From the NCBI RefSeq assembly GCF_900589395.1, contig NZ_UUIS01000001.1, forward strand, positions 392,460 to 456,459: a DNA stretch of 64,000 nt, in the 5' to 3' direction. The notes beneath the pieces were generated by a model. It was not told the DNA's origin. It made no database searches and saw only the letters and a program-made list of their open reading frames with translations. Each line of letters opens with the position of its first letter. The first letter of the stretch is position 1. Made by a program: the position numbers and the translations under genes. Of this stretch, positions 33,425-42,927 are shown piece after piece. This DNA comes from Pseudomonas viridiflava. GTDB lineage: Bacteria > Pseudomonadota > Gammaproteobacteria > Pseudomonadales > Pseudomonadaceae.

Positions 33425-33963
33425 TGGAGAGCCGCACCGTGAGCGACGAACTGCTGCAACGCGCCAGCAAGATCAGGCTGGCCATCTTTGATGTCGATGG
33501 CGTGCTGACCGATGGCCGCCTGTACTTCCTGGAAGACGGCAGCGAATTCAAGACCTTCAACACCCTCGACGGCCACGGCATCAAGATGCTGATCGCCTCG
33601 GGCGTCGCAACCGCCATCATCAGCGGACGCAAGACCCCGGTGGTCGAGCGCCGCGCCAAGAACCTGGGCATCGCCCACTTGTACCAGGGCCGCGAAGACA
33701 AGCTGGTGGTCCTCGACCAGTTGCTCGGCGAGTTGAACCTCGCTTACGAACAGGTCGCCTACCTGGGAGATGATCTGCCAGACTTGCCCGTCATCCGCCG
33801 CGTCGGCCTGGGCATGGCGGTGGCCAATGCCGCCGGCTTCGTTCGCCAGCATGCGCATGGCGTGACCCACGCCCGTGGCGGAGAAGGAGCAGCACGCGAG
33901 TTCTGCGAGCTGATCCTTAACGCCCAGGGCAACCTTGAAGCGGCCCACGCCGCCTACCTGTAG
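33424..33963 (+). CDS. kdsC: 3-deoxy-D-manno-octulosonate 8-phosphate phosphatase KdsC
   Basis: HAD phosphatase that releases Kdo from Kdo 8-phosphate. The DxD motif is FDVDGVLTDG (about residues 21-30), with IISGRKTP and YLGDDLPDLPV later. The ATG at 33424 overlaps the kdsD stop (TAATG) and has AGGAG 7 nt upstream, giving 179 residues. A GTG at 33439 with its own GGAG would give 174 residues, the more usual family length, and cannot be excluded. Confidence 0.95.
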   Translation: MESRTVSDELLQRASKIRLAIFDVDGVLTDGRLYFLEDGSEFKTFNTLDGHGIKMLIASGVATAIISGRKTPVVERRAKNLGIAHLYQGREDKLVVLDQLLGELNLAYEQVAYLGDDLPDLPVIRRVGLGMAVANAAGFVRQHAHGVTHARGGEGAAREFCELILNAQGNLEAAHAAYL

Positions 33964-33972
33964 ATTCCGCTC

Positions 33973-34545
33973 ATGCTCAGCAAAAAGATTCGGACCTTCC
34001 TGATACTCGGCGTGCTGGCATTCCTGCTGGCGGCGGTCGGCTACTGGAATGTCAGCCCCGAGAGTTTCATGGAGCAGCCTGCCGTGACACCCGACGAGAC
34101 GGCCATCGACTACTATGCCCTTAACGCGCGCAGCGTCCAGTACCTGCCCGATGGCAAGGTGCAATACGAGATGACCGCCGACAAGGTCGAGCACGTCAAG
34201 GCCTCCGACGTCACCCTGCTGACCCGCCCTGACTTGCAGATGTACCGTGGCACGGCTTTCCCGTGGCACGTACAAAGCGCCCGCGGCGAAGTGTCACCCG
34301 GCGGCGAGCAGGTCGAGCTGATCGACGATGTCCGCGTGTCGCGCACCGATGAAAAGAAGCGTTCGACTGTCATTACCAGCACTCGAATGACCGTATTCCC
34401 ACAGAAGCAATATGCGCAGACCGAGCAAGCCGTTAGAATCGACGCCGGCGGCGGTGTCACTACGGCCAAAGGGATGAAAGCGTATTTGAACGACGGCAGG
34501 ATGGACCTGCTGTCCAACGTAAGAGGACAGTATGAGGCTCGTTAA
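33973..34545 (+). CDS. lptC: LPS export protein LptC
   Basis: Inner-membrane bitopic protein that receives LPS from LptB2FG and passes it to LptA. It has 190 residues with one N-terminal membrane helix (about 7-25, RTFLILGVLAFLLAAVGYW) and a periplasmic beta-jellyroll. Sequence conservation is low in this family; the place between kdsC and lptA is decisive. It overlaps lptA by 14 bp. Confidence 0.94.
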   Translation: MLSKKIRTFLILGVLAFLLAAVGYWNVSPESFMEQPAVTPDETAIDYYALNARSVQYLPDGKVQYEMTADKVEHVKASDVTLLTRPDLQMYRGTAFPWHVQSARGEVSPGGEQVELIDDVRVSRTDEKKRSTVITSTRMTVFPQKQYAQTEQAVRIDAGGGVTTAKGMKAYLNDGRMDLLSNVRGQYEAR

Positions 34546-35077
34546 AACTCTTCCTTTCTTGCTCGGCTTGGGCGCAGCACTGGGAAGCGCGAGCGCCTGG
34601 TCCCTGCCCACAGACCGTGACCAGCCGATTCATATCCAGTCAGACGATGCGCAGCTCGACGACAAGCAAGGCGTCGCCACCTACAAGGGCAACGTCATCA
34701 TCACCCAGGGCTCGATGAAGATCACCGGCAACACCGTGACCATCACGCGCAACGCCCAGGGCGAAGTCGACGTCTTCACCTCGGTCGGCAACCTGGCCTA
34801 TTACGAGCAGAAGCCCTCACCTGACAAACCTATCGTCCAGGCGTATGCGGTCAAGATCCAGTACAACGCAGCCCAGGACCGGATCACGCTGATCGACAGG
34901 GCCAAGGTCATCAATGATGGCAACACGTCCGAAGGCGAGAAGATCGTCTATGACACTGTGCGCCAGATCGTCAGCGCAGGCCGCGCCACTGGCAGCAGCG
35001 TGACGACACCACGGCCACGGATCGACATGGTCATCCAGCCGAAAAAGAAAACCGAACAGCCGCAGAAGGCCCAGTAA
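34532..35077 (+). CDS. lptA: LPS transport periplasmic protein LptA
   Basis: Periplasmic bridge protein of LPS export. It has 181 residues with a signal peptide (about 1-25), and the jellyroll begins at RDQPIHIQSDDAQLDDKQGV (about residues 30-49), followed by ATYKGNVIITQGSMKI. A Lys-rich tail (PKKKTEQPQKAQ) ends it. lptB starts immediately after the stop. Confidence 0.96.
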   Translation: MRLVKTLPFLLGLGAALGSASAWSLPTDRDQPIHIQSDDAQLDDKQGVATYKGNVIITQGSMKITGNTVTITRNAQGEVDVFTSVGNLAYYEQKPSPDKPIVQAYAVKIQYNAAQDRITLIDRAKVINDGNTSEGEKIVYDTVRQIVSAGRATGSSVTTPRPRIDMVIQPKKKTEQPQKAQ

Positions 35078-35803
35078 ATGGCAACGCTTAAAGCCCAGCA
35101 CCTGGCCAAGAGTTACAAGAGCCGCCAGGTCGTACGCGATGTCAGCCTGTCGATCGACAGCGGCCAGATCGTCGGCTTGCTGGGCCCTAACGGTGCCGGC
35201 AAGACGACATGCTTCTACATGATCGTCGGCCTGGTACAGGCCGACCAGGGCCGTGTGCTGATCGACGACCTGGATGTCAGCCACCAGCCGATGCATGGTC
35301 GCGCCCGCGCCGGTATTGGCTATCTGCCCCAGGAAGCCTCGATCTTTCGCAAGCTGACCGTGGCCGACAACATCATGGCCATCCTGGAAACCCGCAAGGA
35401 GCTTGACGGCGCTGCACGCCGCAAGGAGCTTGAAAACCTCTTGCAGGAGTTCCATATCACCCATATCCGCGACAGCCTGGGCATGAGCCTGTCCGGTGGT
35501 GAGCGGCGCCGCGTGGAAATTGCCCGCGCCCTGGCCACCGCCCCCAAGTTCATCCTGCTGGACGAACCCTTTGCCGGTGTCGACCCGATTTCTGTCGGTG
35601 ATATCAAGCAGATCATTCACCACCTGAAAGCCAAGGGCATTGGCGTATTGATCACCGATCACAACGTCCGTGAAACCCTGGATATCTGCGAAACCGCTTA
35701 CATCGTCAGCGACGGACAACTGATTGCCGAGGGCGATGCCGAGACCATCCTGGCCAATCAGCTGGTAAAAGAGGTCTATCTCGGCCACGAGTTCCGACTC
35801 TAA
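35078..35803 (+). CDS. lptB: LPS export ABC transporter ATP-binding protein LptB
   Basis: Cytoplasmic ATPase that powers LPS extraction with LptF and LptG (encoded elsewhere). It has 241 residues: Walker [14 protein letters not shown] (about 36-48), signature [16 protein letters not shown], Walker [16 protein letters not shown], switch His in [10 protein letters not shown]. Confidence 0.97.
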   Translation: MATLKAQHLAKSYKSRQVVRDVSLSIDSGQIVGLLGPNGAGKTTCFYMIVGLVQADQGRVLIDDLDVSHQPMHGRARAGIGYLPQEASIFRKLTVADNIMAILETRKELDGAARRKELENLLQEFHITHIRDSLGMSLSGGERRRVEIARALATAPKFILLDEPFAGVDPISVGDIKQIIHHLKAKGIGVLITDHNVRETLDICETAYIVSDGQLIAEGDAETILANQLVKEVYLGHEFRL

Positions 35804-35868
35804 GTCGCCACGATGCCCGTTGACAGCGGGTTATTTATCGTGACGCTCTAGGCAAGCGCTTCAATTTC

Positions 35869-35884
35869 AGGCATATATCTTGCT
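35869..35884 (+). promoter_or_regulatory. Sigma-54 (-24/-12) type site upstream of rpoN
   Basis: AGGCATATATCTTGCT has GG at 35870-35871 and GC at 35882-35883, the exact GG-N10-GC spacing, and matches both the GGCA and TTGCT blocks of the consensus. A TATAAA sequence follows directly at 35885-35890 and could be the -10 of an overlapping sigma-70 promoter. Confidence 0.5.
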
Positions 35885-35960
35885 TATAAAAGGCGGCGCT
35901 TCGGCGCCCTGTAGTGGATGGCGCACGCGCGCCGGCGAATGAAGGTGTTGAGCCACTGCC

Positions 35961-37469
35961 ATGAAACCATCGCTAGTCTTGAGAATGGGCCAGCAGCTGA
36001 CGATGACACCGCAGCTGCAACAGGCTATCCGCTTACTTCAGTTGTCGACCCTGGACCTTCAGCAGGAAATCCAGGAAGCACTGGAATCCAACCCCATGCT
36101 GGAACGTCAGGAAGAAGGTGACGATTTCGATAACTCCGACCCTATGGCGGACAACATCGAAAGCAAGTCCGGCAGCGAACGCGAACACGAACCCCAGGAT
36201 ACGACCTATCAGGAACCCTCCGCGCCGACCGTGGACAATCTTGAGGAAGGTGAGTGGAACGAGCGCATTCCAAACGAACTGCCGGTCGACACCGCCTGGG
36301 AAGACATTTACCAGACCAGCGCCAGCAGCCTGCCCAGCAATGACGATGACGAGTGGGACTTCACCACCCGCACCTCTGCCGGTGAAAGCCTGCAAAGCCA
36401 TCTGCTCTGGCAGCTCAACGTCGCGCCGATGTCCGACACCGATCGTCTCATCGCGGTCACCCTGATCGACTGCATCAACAATCAGGGCTATCTGGAAGAG
36501 TCGCTGGAAGAACTGCTGGAAGCCTTCGATCCCGAGCTGGATATCGAGATCGATGAAATCGAAGCGGTGCTGCACCGTATTCAGCAGTTCGAACCGGCCG
36601 GCGTCGGTGCCCGCACCCTGAGCGAATGCCTGTTGCTGCAGCTGCGCCAGATGCACGCTGCCACACCCTGGCTGAGCGAAGCCCAGCGCCTGGTGACCGA
36701 CTACATCGACCTGCTTGGCGGACGCGACTACTCGCAGCTGATGCGCCGCATGAAGCTCAAGGAAGACGACCTGCGCCAGGTCATCGAACTGGTCCAGAGC
36801 CTCAACCCGCGCCCCGGCTCGCAGATCGAGTCCAGCGAGCCGGAATACGTCGTGCCCGACGTGATTGTGCGCAAGGACAGCGAACGCTGGCTGGTCGAAC
36901 TGAACCAGGAAGCCGTGCCACGCCTGCGGGTCAATCCGCAGTACGCAGGCTTCGTGCGGCGCGCCGATACCAGCGCTGACAACACGTTCATGCGCAACCA
37001 GTTGCAAGAGGCGCGCTGGTTCATCAAGAGCCTGCAAAGCCGTAACGAAACCCTCATGAAGGTCGCCACCCAGATCGTTGAACACCAGCGTGGCTTTCTC
37101 GAATATGGCGACGAGGCCATGAAGCCCCTGGTGCTGCATGACATCGCAGAGGCCGTAGGCATGCATGAGTCGACCATTTCCCGGGTCACCACGCAGAAGT
37201 TCATGCACACGCCACGTGGCATATACGAACTGAAATACTTCTTTTCCAGCCATGTCAGCACCTCCGAAGGCGGTGAATGCTCGTCCACGGCCATCCGCGC
37301 AATCATCAAGAAACTGGTGGCGGCGGAAAATCAGAAAAAGCCATTGAGCGACAGCAAGATCGCTGGTTTACTGGAGGCACAAGGCATTCAAGTCGCCCGT
37401 CGCACAGTCGCCAAATACCGTGAATCCCTCGGGATTGCACCTTCCAGCGAGCGTAAGCGGCTGATGTAG
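35961..37469 (+). CDS. rpoN: RNA polymerase sigma-54 factor RpoN
   Basis: Sigma factor for nitrogen, motility and many other genes, dependent on enhancer-binding ATPases. It has 502 residues: region I (about 1-50) rich in Gln and Leu, an acidic region II (about 50-120), the core-binding region, a helix-turn-helix ([18 protein letters not shown]) and the RpoN box [12 protein letters not shown] near the C-terminus, where it contacts the -24 element. It follows lptB by 157 bp and precedes hpf, the conserved order. Confidence 0.97.
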   Translation: MKPSLVLRMGQQLTMTPQLQQAIRLLQLSTLDLQQEIQEALESNPMLERQEEGDDFDNSDPMADNIESKSGSEREHEPQDTTYQEPSAPTVDNLEEGEWNERIPNELPVDTAWEDIYQTSASSLPSNDDDEWDFTTRTSAGESLQSHLLWQLNVAPMSDTDRLIAVTLIDCINNQGYLEESLEELLEAFDPELDIEIDEIEAVLHRIQQFEPAGVGARTLSECLLLQLRQMHAATPWLSEAQRLVTDYIDLLGGRDYSQLMRRMKLKEDDLRQVIELVQSLNPRPGSQIESSEPEYVVPDVIVRKDSERWLVELNQEAVPRLRVNPQYAGFVRRADTSADNTFMRNQLQEARWFIKSLQSRNETLMKVATQIVEHQRGFLEYGDEAMKPLVLHDIAEAVGMHESTISRVTTQKFMHTPRGIYELKYFFSSHVSTSEGGECSSTAIRAIIKKLVAAENQKKPLSDSKIAGLLEAQGIQVARRTVAKYRESLGIAPSSERKRLM

Positions 37470-37542
37470 CGGACGAGGCACCCGCAGCGGCGTACATGAG
37501 CTCAACGCCGTGTGCAGGTGTCAGGCAACAGCGTTCCAGTGG

Positions 37543-37557
37543 CAGGTCACCGACCTG
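37543..37557. repeat. Short perfect inverted repeat upstream of hpf
   Basis: CAGGTC, ACC, GACCTG: 6-bp arms with a 3-nt loop, 33 bp before the hpf ATG. It may be a leader hairpin or a protein site. Confidence 0.35.
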
Positions 37558-37589
37558 TCTCTTATGCACTGGCAAAGGGAGAAAGCTGT

Positions 37590-37898
37590 ATGCAAGTCAA
37601 TATCAGTGGACAACATCTGGAAGTGACCAAGCCCCTTCGTGAATATGTGGAGCTCAAACTCAAGAAACTCGAAGGGCATTTCGACAAGATCACCAATGTT
37701 CAGGTCACGATGACGGTCGAGAAACTGAAGCAGAAGATCGAAGCCACCCTGCATATCCATGGTGGGGAGGTCGTAGCCAACGCCGAACATGATGACATGT
37801 ACGCGGCCATCGACCTGCTCACCGACAAGCTCGACAGACAATTGCTCAAGCACAAGGAAAAGCAGCAAAGCATCCTCAAGGGTGCGACAGCGCGCTGA
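37590..37898 (+). CDS. hpf: Ribosome hibernation promoting factor (short form)
   Basis: Binds the small subunit in stationary phase and promotes 100S ribosome dimers. From the ATG at 37590 (after GGGAGAAAG) it is 102 residues, the short HPF type, starting MQVNISGQHLEVTKPLREYV and including VANAEHDDMYAAIDLLTDKL. Upstream in-frame starts lack support. Confidence 0.95.
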   Translation: MQVNISGQHLEVTKPLREYVELKLKKLEGHFDKITNVQVTMTVEKLKQKIEATLHIHGGEVVANAEHDDMYAAIDLLTDKLDRQLLKHKEKQQSILKGATAR

Positions 37899-37909
37899 CA
37901 AACCAACCC

Positions 37910-38374
37910 ATGATTCGACTTGAAGACATACTGACCCCCGGCCGTTCCCTGGTGAACGTGCCGGGAGGCAGCAAGAAACGCGTGCTCGAACAGATCGCCC
38001 ACCTGATTGGTCGTGAAGTGCAGAACCTCAGTGCCGATGACGTATTCGAGAAGTTGCTGGCACGTGAAAAGCTGGGCTCGACCGGCTTTGGCAATGGCAT
38101 CGCCATCCCGCACTGCCGGCTTGCCGATTGCGCAGAACCCATCAGTGCGGTGTTGCAGCTCGAAAAGGCCGTGGACTTCGACGCCATCGACGGCGCTCCC
38201 GTCGATCTGCTGTTTGTCCTGCTGGTACCGCAAGCTGCTACCGATGAACACCTGAAACTGCTGAGCCAGATTGCCGGCATGCTTGATCGCAGCGAGGTAC
38301 GTAGCCGGCTGCGCAGCGCGACCGACAGTGAAGATCTCTACCATTGCGTCCTGGATGCACTCAAAGGCCATTGA
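37910..38374 (+). CDS. ptsN: Nitrogen PTS EIIA component PtsN
   Basis: EIIA-Ntr of the regulatory PTS, a phosphorylation-state reporter with no sugar permease of its own. It has 154 residues with the phospho-acceptor His in [13 protein letters not shown] (about residue 66) and [15 protein letters not shown] later. It sits between hpf and rapZ; its phosphodonor PtsO is two genes downstream. Confidence 0.96.
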   Translation: MIRLEDILTPGRSLVNVPGGSKKRVLEQIAHLIGREVQNLSADDVFEKLLAREKLGSTGFGNGIAIPHCRLADCAEPISAVLQLEKAVDFDAIDGAPVDLLFVLLVPQAATDEHLKLLSQIAGMLDRSEVRSRLRSATDSEDLYHCVLDALKGH

Positions 38375-38376
38375 GC

Positions 38377-39234
38377 ATGCGCATGATCATCGTCAGCGGC
38401 CGCTCAGGCTCAGGCAAGAGCACGGCGCTCGACGTACTGGAAGACAATGGCTTCTACTGCGTCGACAACCTGCCCGCCGGCCTGTTACCCGAGCTGGCCG
38501 AACGCGCCCTGCTCAACAGTGAGCAGGCCGAACCCCTGTTGGCGGTGTCGATCGACGCACGCAACATGCCCAGCCACCTGACCCGATTCCCGCAGATACT
38601 CAACGAAGTCCGCGCCCGGCATATTTCCTGCGATGTGCTGTACCTGGACGCCGATGATGCCACTCTGCTCAAGCGCTTTTCCGAGACCCGTCGTCGCCAC
38701 CCGCTCAGCAATGCGCAGCGGTCACTGGCCGAGGCCATCCGCGACGAAAGCCTGTTGCTGGGGCCGATCATCGACCTGGCCGACCTGAAAATCAACACGA
38801 CGCACCTGAACCTCTATCAATTGCGCGACAGCCTCAAGCTGCGCCTGCTGAACAAACCCGAACCCGGTACGGCCTTTCTTATCGAGTCGTTCGGCTTCAA
38901 GCGGGGCATGCCCGTGGACGCCGACCTGGTCTTCGACGTTCGCTGCCTGCCCAATCCGTACTGGAAACCCGAGCTGCGCGATCATTCGGGGCTTGAGCCT
39001 GTGGTGGCCCAATACCTGGCAGCACAGCCTGATGTCGAGGAAATGTTCCAGGACATCTTTGCCTACCTCAACAAATGGTTGCCGCGCTTTGCTGCCAGTA
39101 ACCGCTCCTATGTGACCATTGCCATTGGCTGTACCGGCGGACATCACCGTTCGGTCTACCTGACCGAGCGCCTGGGCCAGGTTCTGCAACAATCACTCAA
39201 GAACGTCCAGGTCCGTCACCGCGACCTCAGCTGA
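38377..39234 (+). CDS. rapZ: RNase adapter protein RapZ
   Basis: P-loop protein that in E. coli binds the sRNA GlmZ and, through it, tunes GlmS and amino-sugar supply. It has 285 residues from the ATG at 38377 ([18 protein letters not shown]). Walker A is GRSGSGKS (about residues 8-15) and the C-terminal RNA-binding domain includes [12 protein letters not shown]. The sRNA partner in Pseudomonas is not evident here. Confidence 0.95.
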   Translation: MRMIIVSGRSGSGKSTALDVLEDNGFYCVDNLPAGLLPELAERALLNSEQAEPLLAVSIDARNMPSHLTRFPQILNEVRARHISCDVLYLDADDATLLKRFSETRRRHPLSNAQRSLAEAIRDESLLLGPIIDLADLKINTTHLNLYQLRDSLKLRLLNKPEPGTAFLIESFGFKRGMPVDADLVFDVRCLPNPYWKPELRDHSGLEPVVAQYLAAQPDVEEMFQDIFAYLNKWLPRFAASNRSYVTIAIGCTGGHHRSVYLTERLGQVLQQSLKNVQVRHRDLS

Positions 39235-39249
39235 AGGATTTCCACTGCG

Positions 39250-39522
39250 ATGCCCGCTTGCCAGATCACCATCATCAACAAACTCGGCCTTCACGCCCGG
39301 GCCGCCGCCAAGTTTGTCGGCGTGGCCGGCAGATTTCCCTGCCAGATCAGGGTGGGTCGCTCGCCGGAAAGCCTGGTCGATGGCAAAAGCATCATGGCGG
39401 TCATGATGCTGGCTGCCGGCAAGGGCACCGAGCTTCATCTGTCCACGGAGGGTGAGGAGGCGCAACAGGCACTCGACAGCATCGTCGAGCTGATCAACAA
39501 CAGGTTCGATGAAGGCGAATGA
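39250..39522 (+). CDS. ptsO: HPr-like phosphocarrier NPr (PtsO)
   Basis: Phosphocarrier of the nitrogen PTS that takes phosphate from PtsP and passes it to PtsN. It has 90 residues with the active His in LGLHARAAAKFV (about residue 16) and GKSIMAVMML around the conserved Ser. The start is preceded by AAGGA. Last gene of the plus-strand cluster, followed by a strong terminator. Confidence 0.96.
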   Translation: MPACQITIINKLGLHARAAAKFVGVAGRFPCQIRVGRSPESLVDGKSIMAVMMLAAGKGTELHLSTEGEEAQQALDSIVELINNRFDEGE

Positions 39523-39548
39523 CACGGCCACCGCGCCTGCCTGACCAC

Positions 39549-39582
39549 AAAAAAGGGGCCCTGATATTCAGGGCCCCTTTTT
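39549..39582. terminator. Rho-independent terminator after ptsO
   Basis: GGGGCCCTGA, TAT, TCAGGGCCCC: perfect 10-bp stem with A-tract before and T-tract after, active on both strands. Confidence 0.95.
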
Positions 39583-39596
39583 CATTCCCGACGGTG

Positions 39597-39770
39597 CTAA
39601 CCCAGGGTACAGAGGGCGCCCTGCTCAAGCGCTCGCACGACACAAGGCTCGATATCGAGCCAGGCCAGTGCTTGAACCACCAGCAAACAGGTGCCGGCCA
39701 GCAGCAACAGGCTGCCGAACATCAGGCGAAGCCTTCGCACACGGCGGGCGCTGGGTAGTGGTGAACGCAT
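39597..39770 (-). CDS. Small membrane protein, function unknown (57 residues)
   Basis: An ATG at 39770, with AGGGGA about 5 nt upstream, opens a frame of 57 residues that ends in TAG next to the ptsO terminator. It begins with an Arg-rich stretch (RSPLPSARRVRRLRL), followed by one strong hydrophobic segment (about residues 17-34, MFGSLLLLAGTCLLVVQ), then a short tail with two Cys residues (EPCVV and ALCTLG). The positive-inside rule puts the N-terminus in the cytoplasm. It starts 30 bp after sodA ends, same strand. I do not recognise a family. Confidence 0.6.
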   Translation of the reverse strand: MRSPLPSARRVRRLRLMFGSLLLLAGTCLLVVQALAWLDIEPCVVRALEQGALCTLG

Positions 39771-39799
39771 AAAGTCCCCTGGCTTATCCGATGAAAGAC

Positions 39800-40411
<612 letters not shown>

Positions 40412-40412
40412 A

Positions 40413-40868
40413 TCAATGGACTCCGTGAAAGTGATGAGTAGCTGAAGATTTCTGCAACGACGTGCGCACAGGCTCGCTGTTGCTGCTCAGCAGTCGGTGG
40501 GTGCGTGGGTATTCGCCATGTTCACTGATAAAGCTCAACAACTGGGCGTAGGTCTTGTTGCTGTGGCGCAAGGCGGCCTGGCGCAGCGCATCGGGCAAGC
40601 GCGGGTCCTGCAGGGTTTGCAACAAACGCTGATGGATCGCACAGAGGTACTCGGCGCTCTCCTCCGGCTGCCCCAGGCTCAAATGCAGATCGGCCAGGTT
40701 GTGGTGCGAGATGACACAGGCGGCCACTGCTTCATCCGGGTCTGCCCAGCGCTCGAACAGCACTTGCGCCAGCGCCAGCGCCTGAAGGTACAACTCACGA
40801 GCTTCCACCCACTCGCCGAGATTGAAACAGCGATTGGCCTGTTCGATAGTTCGTTTCCAATGCTGCAT
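40413..40868 (-). CDS. TPR-like hypothetical protein, orfX of the fagA-fumC-sodA operon
   Basis: From the ATG at 40868 (after GGAGGTAGCC) it has 151 residues, beginning [20 protein letters not shown]. The helical pattern [20 protein letters not shown], followed by [19 protein letters not shown], fits two or three tetratricopeptide-like repeats. This is the uncharacterised orfX seen between fumC and sodA in Pseudomonas. Co-expression suggests a role under iron limitation; the function is unknown. Confidence 0.88.
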   Translation of the reverse strand: MQHWKRTIEQANRCFNLGEWVEARELYLQALALAQVLFERWADPDEAVAACVISHHNLADLHLSLGQPEESAEYLCAIHQRLLQTLQDPRLPDALRQAALRHSNKTYAQLLSFISEHGEYPRTHRLLSSNSEPVRTSLQKSSATHHFHGVH

Positions 40869-40895
40869 GGCTACCTCCAGAAGCATGGCGGTGGT

Positions 40896-42272
40896 TCAGA
40901 TACCGCCAGCGGTCAGTTTTTCAGGGTTGAGCAACACTTCCAGTTGGCTGCGTTGCAGGTCGGTGTGTTCCAGCGCCACATCAATGATCGGGCGGCCCTG
41001 CTGATAAGCCTTCTTGGCGATCTCGGCGGCCTTCTGATAGCCGATGATCGGGTTCAGCGCGGTGACCAGGATCGGATTGCGCGACAGCGCCTGCTGAAGG
41101 TTTTCCTGGTTGACCTTGAAGCTGCTGATGGCCTTGTCGGCCAGCAGACGGCTGGCATTGCCCAGCAATTCGATACTGGCCAGCAGGTTCTGGGCGATGA
41201 TCGGCAGCATCACGTTGAGCTCGAAGTTGCCGGACTGGCCGGCCACGGTGATGGTCATGTCATTGCCGATGACCTGCGCGGCGACCATGGCCGTGGCTTC
41301 CGGGATAACCGGATTGACCTTGCCGGGCATGATCGAAGAGCCCGGCTGCAGCGCCTCCAGCTCGATCTCGCCCAGGCCCGCCAGGGGACCGGAGTTCATC
41401 CAGCGCAGGTCATTGGCAATCTTCATCAACGATACGGCCGTGGCCTTGAGCTGTCCGGAGACGGCCACGGCCGTGTCTTGTGAGCCGATCAGGGCGAACA
41501 GGTCCTTGCCCGGGGTGAATGTCACGCCGCTCAGTGCAGTCAACCGGGCACTGAAGCGCGCCGCAAACTCAGGGTGTGCATTGATCCCGGTGCCTACCGC
41601 CGTACCGCCCTGGGCCAGCGACTGCAGGCTCGGCTGCAGGGCCTGAAGGTTCTCCAGGTTGGCACGGATCTGCTGCGCCCAGCCGTTGAGCACCTGGCTC
41701 AAACGCACCGGCATGGCGTCCATGAGGTGGGTGCGGCCGGTCTTGACGAACGGATGCACTTGGGTGGCCTTGTGCTCGATCACCTGAATCAGGTGCTGCA
41801 AGGCAGGCAACAAGTGCTCGTGCAAAGCCAGTGAGGCACTCACGTGGATCGTGGTCGGAATGATGTCGTTGCTGCTCTGGCCGCAGTTGACGTGGTCGTT
41901 GGCATTGACCACCTCACCCTGGACACGGCTGGCCAGCGTTGCGATCACCTCGTTGGCATTCATGTTGGAGCTGGTGCCGGAACCGGTCTGGAATACGTCG
42001 ACCGGAAAGTGAACCATGAAGTCACCGGCCAGCAGGTCGTTGACGGCCTGGACAATGGCCTTGCTCTGCCCTTCGCTGATTTGCTCCAGCTCCAGGTTGG
42101 CCTTGGCCGCAGCAGCCTTGGCCAGCAGCAGCGCACGGATGAACTGCCGCGGCATGCGCTGGTGACTGATCGGAAAGTTGTCGACCGCACGCTGGGTCTG
42201 GGCGCCATACAGAGCCTCGGCCGGCACCTGCAGTTCGCCCATGCTGTCGCGTTCGATACGGGTATTACTCAT
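40896..42272 (-). CDS. fumC: Class II (iron-independent) fumarate hydratase FumC
   Basis: Hydrates fumarate to malate without an iron-sulfur cluster, replacing the iron-dependent class I enzyme under iron starvation. From the ATG at 42272 it is 458 residues. The superfamily signature is GSSIMPGKVNP (about residues 317-327), with SSNDIIPTTIHV and TGRTHLMDAMPV earlier. Its start overlaps the fagA stop by 8 bp, so translation is coupled. Confidence 0.97.
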   Translation of the reverse strand: MSNTRIERDSMGELQVPAEALYGAQTQRAVDNFPISHQRMPRQFIRALLLAKAAAAKANLELEQISEGQSKAIVQAVNDLLAGDFMVHFPVDVFQTGSGTSSNMNANEVIATLASRVQGEVVNANDHVNCGQSSNDIIPTTIHVSASLALHEHLLPALQHLIQVIEHKATQVHPFVKTGRTHLMDAMPVRLSQVLNGWAQQIRANLENLQALQPSLQSLAQGGTAVGTGINAHPEFAARFSARLTALSGVTFTPGKDLFALIGSQDTAVAVSGQLKATAVSLMKIANDLRWMNSGPLAGLGEIELEALQPGSSIMPGKVNPVIPEATAMVAAQVIGNDMTITVAGQSGNFELNVMLPIIAQNLLASIELLGNASRLLADKAISSFKVNQENLQQALSRNPILVTALNPIIGYQKAAEIAKKAYQQGRPIIDVALEHTDLQRSQLEVLLNPEKLTAGGI

Positions 42273-42660
42273 CGGAATATCCTTGGACCAGTTCAGAGAG
42301 AGAAATCGACGGCTGCAGCACGCACGTGGCCAACTCATGGACACAGGCTTGCCACTGTCGATACCGGGCGGGTGTCACGGCCACCGCCTTGACGTCACGA
42401 AGTGGACGCCAGGCCTGATCCAGGCACAGGCAGCGCCAGTGCCATGGCAGGACAGGGTCGCGTGCGGTGTCGAGCAACAGGCGCAAGGCGCTCAGCGCAA
42501 TCATGGCGTTTGGGGTGGCGGTAAAACGCGCCAGATAACGCCCCTCTGCGAGGTAATGCTCGATCACGCGTGGCTCATCAGGATCCAGCGCACAGCGAAT
42601 CCGCAGACCCAGTTCGCGCCAGTTATCCAGGTAAGGCAGCTCGTGCAGGACAGACCCCAT
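42265..42660 (-). CDS. fagA: FagA, Fur-associated protein (function unknown)
   Basis: First gene of the Fur-regulated fagA-fumC-orfX-sodA operon of Pseudomonas. From the ATG at 42660 it has 131 residues (MGSVLHELPYLDNWRELGLR). It has no recognisable catalytic motif or membrane segment and is likely cytoplasmic. A TTG at 42678 is also in frame but abuts the Fur box. Identity rests on position, sequence start and the Fur site. Confidence 0.88.
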   Translation of the reverse strand: MGSVLHELPYLDNWRELGLRIRCALDPDEPRVIEHYLAEGRYLARFTATPNAMIALSALRLLLDTARDPVLPWHWRCLCLDQAWRPLRDVKAVAVTPARYRQWQACVHELATCVLQPSISLSELVQGYSDE

Positions 42661-42678
42661 GACCCATGACTCAGCCAA

Positions 42679-42697
42679 GAAATGATATTCATTATTG
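42679..42697 (-). promoter_or_regulatory. Fur box upstream of fagA
   Basis: Minus strand AATAATGAATATCATTTCT matches the classical 19-bp Fur site GATAATGATAATCATTATC at 13 positions, with the central AATGA...ATATCATT intact. It sits 19 bp upstream of the fagA ATG, within the expected promoter. Confidence 0.75.
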
Positions 42698-42792
42698 AAT
42701 GAGATTAAGAATCAAAACAAGACTCTGGCATGAATCTGTTTTTTGGGATGCTGGAGAGGGAGGGACAAAGAAGGAGGAATGGGGGATCGCGG

Positions 42793-42916
42793 GTAGGCGC
42801 GCGCTTGCCCGCGACCGAGTGCGATAGCGCTCGCAAAATCTGCGCAACGCCACAAATTTACGACTGCTAACGCAGCCGGTCGCGGTGGTCCGGCATTCCG
42901 GCAAGCGCGCTCCTAC
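42793..42916. repeat. Composite REP element (copy 1, 124 bp)
   Basis: Bounded by inverted arms GTAGGCGCGCGCTTGCC (left) and GGCAAGCGCGCTCCTAC (right), with a conserved inner part including GCAGCCGGTCGCGGTGGTCC. The reverse complement of this whole segment is nearly identical to 62726-62848. It lies directly after pmbA and before the fagA promoter region. Confidence 0.8.
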
Positions 42917-42927
42917 ACCGGGCAGCG

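Noticed and set aside
35887..35930. GGCGGCGCTTCGGCGCC hairpin as the lptB terminator
   Set aside because: The stem is short and no T-tract follows; it lies downstream of the proposed rpoN promoter and is more likely part of the rpoN leader.
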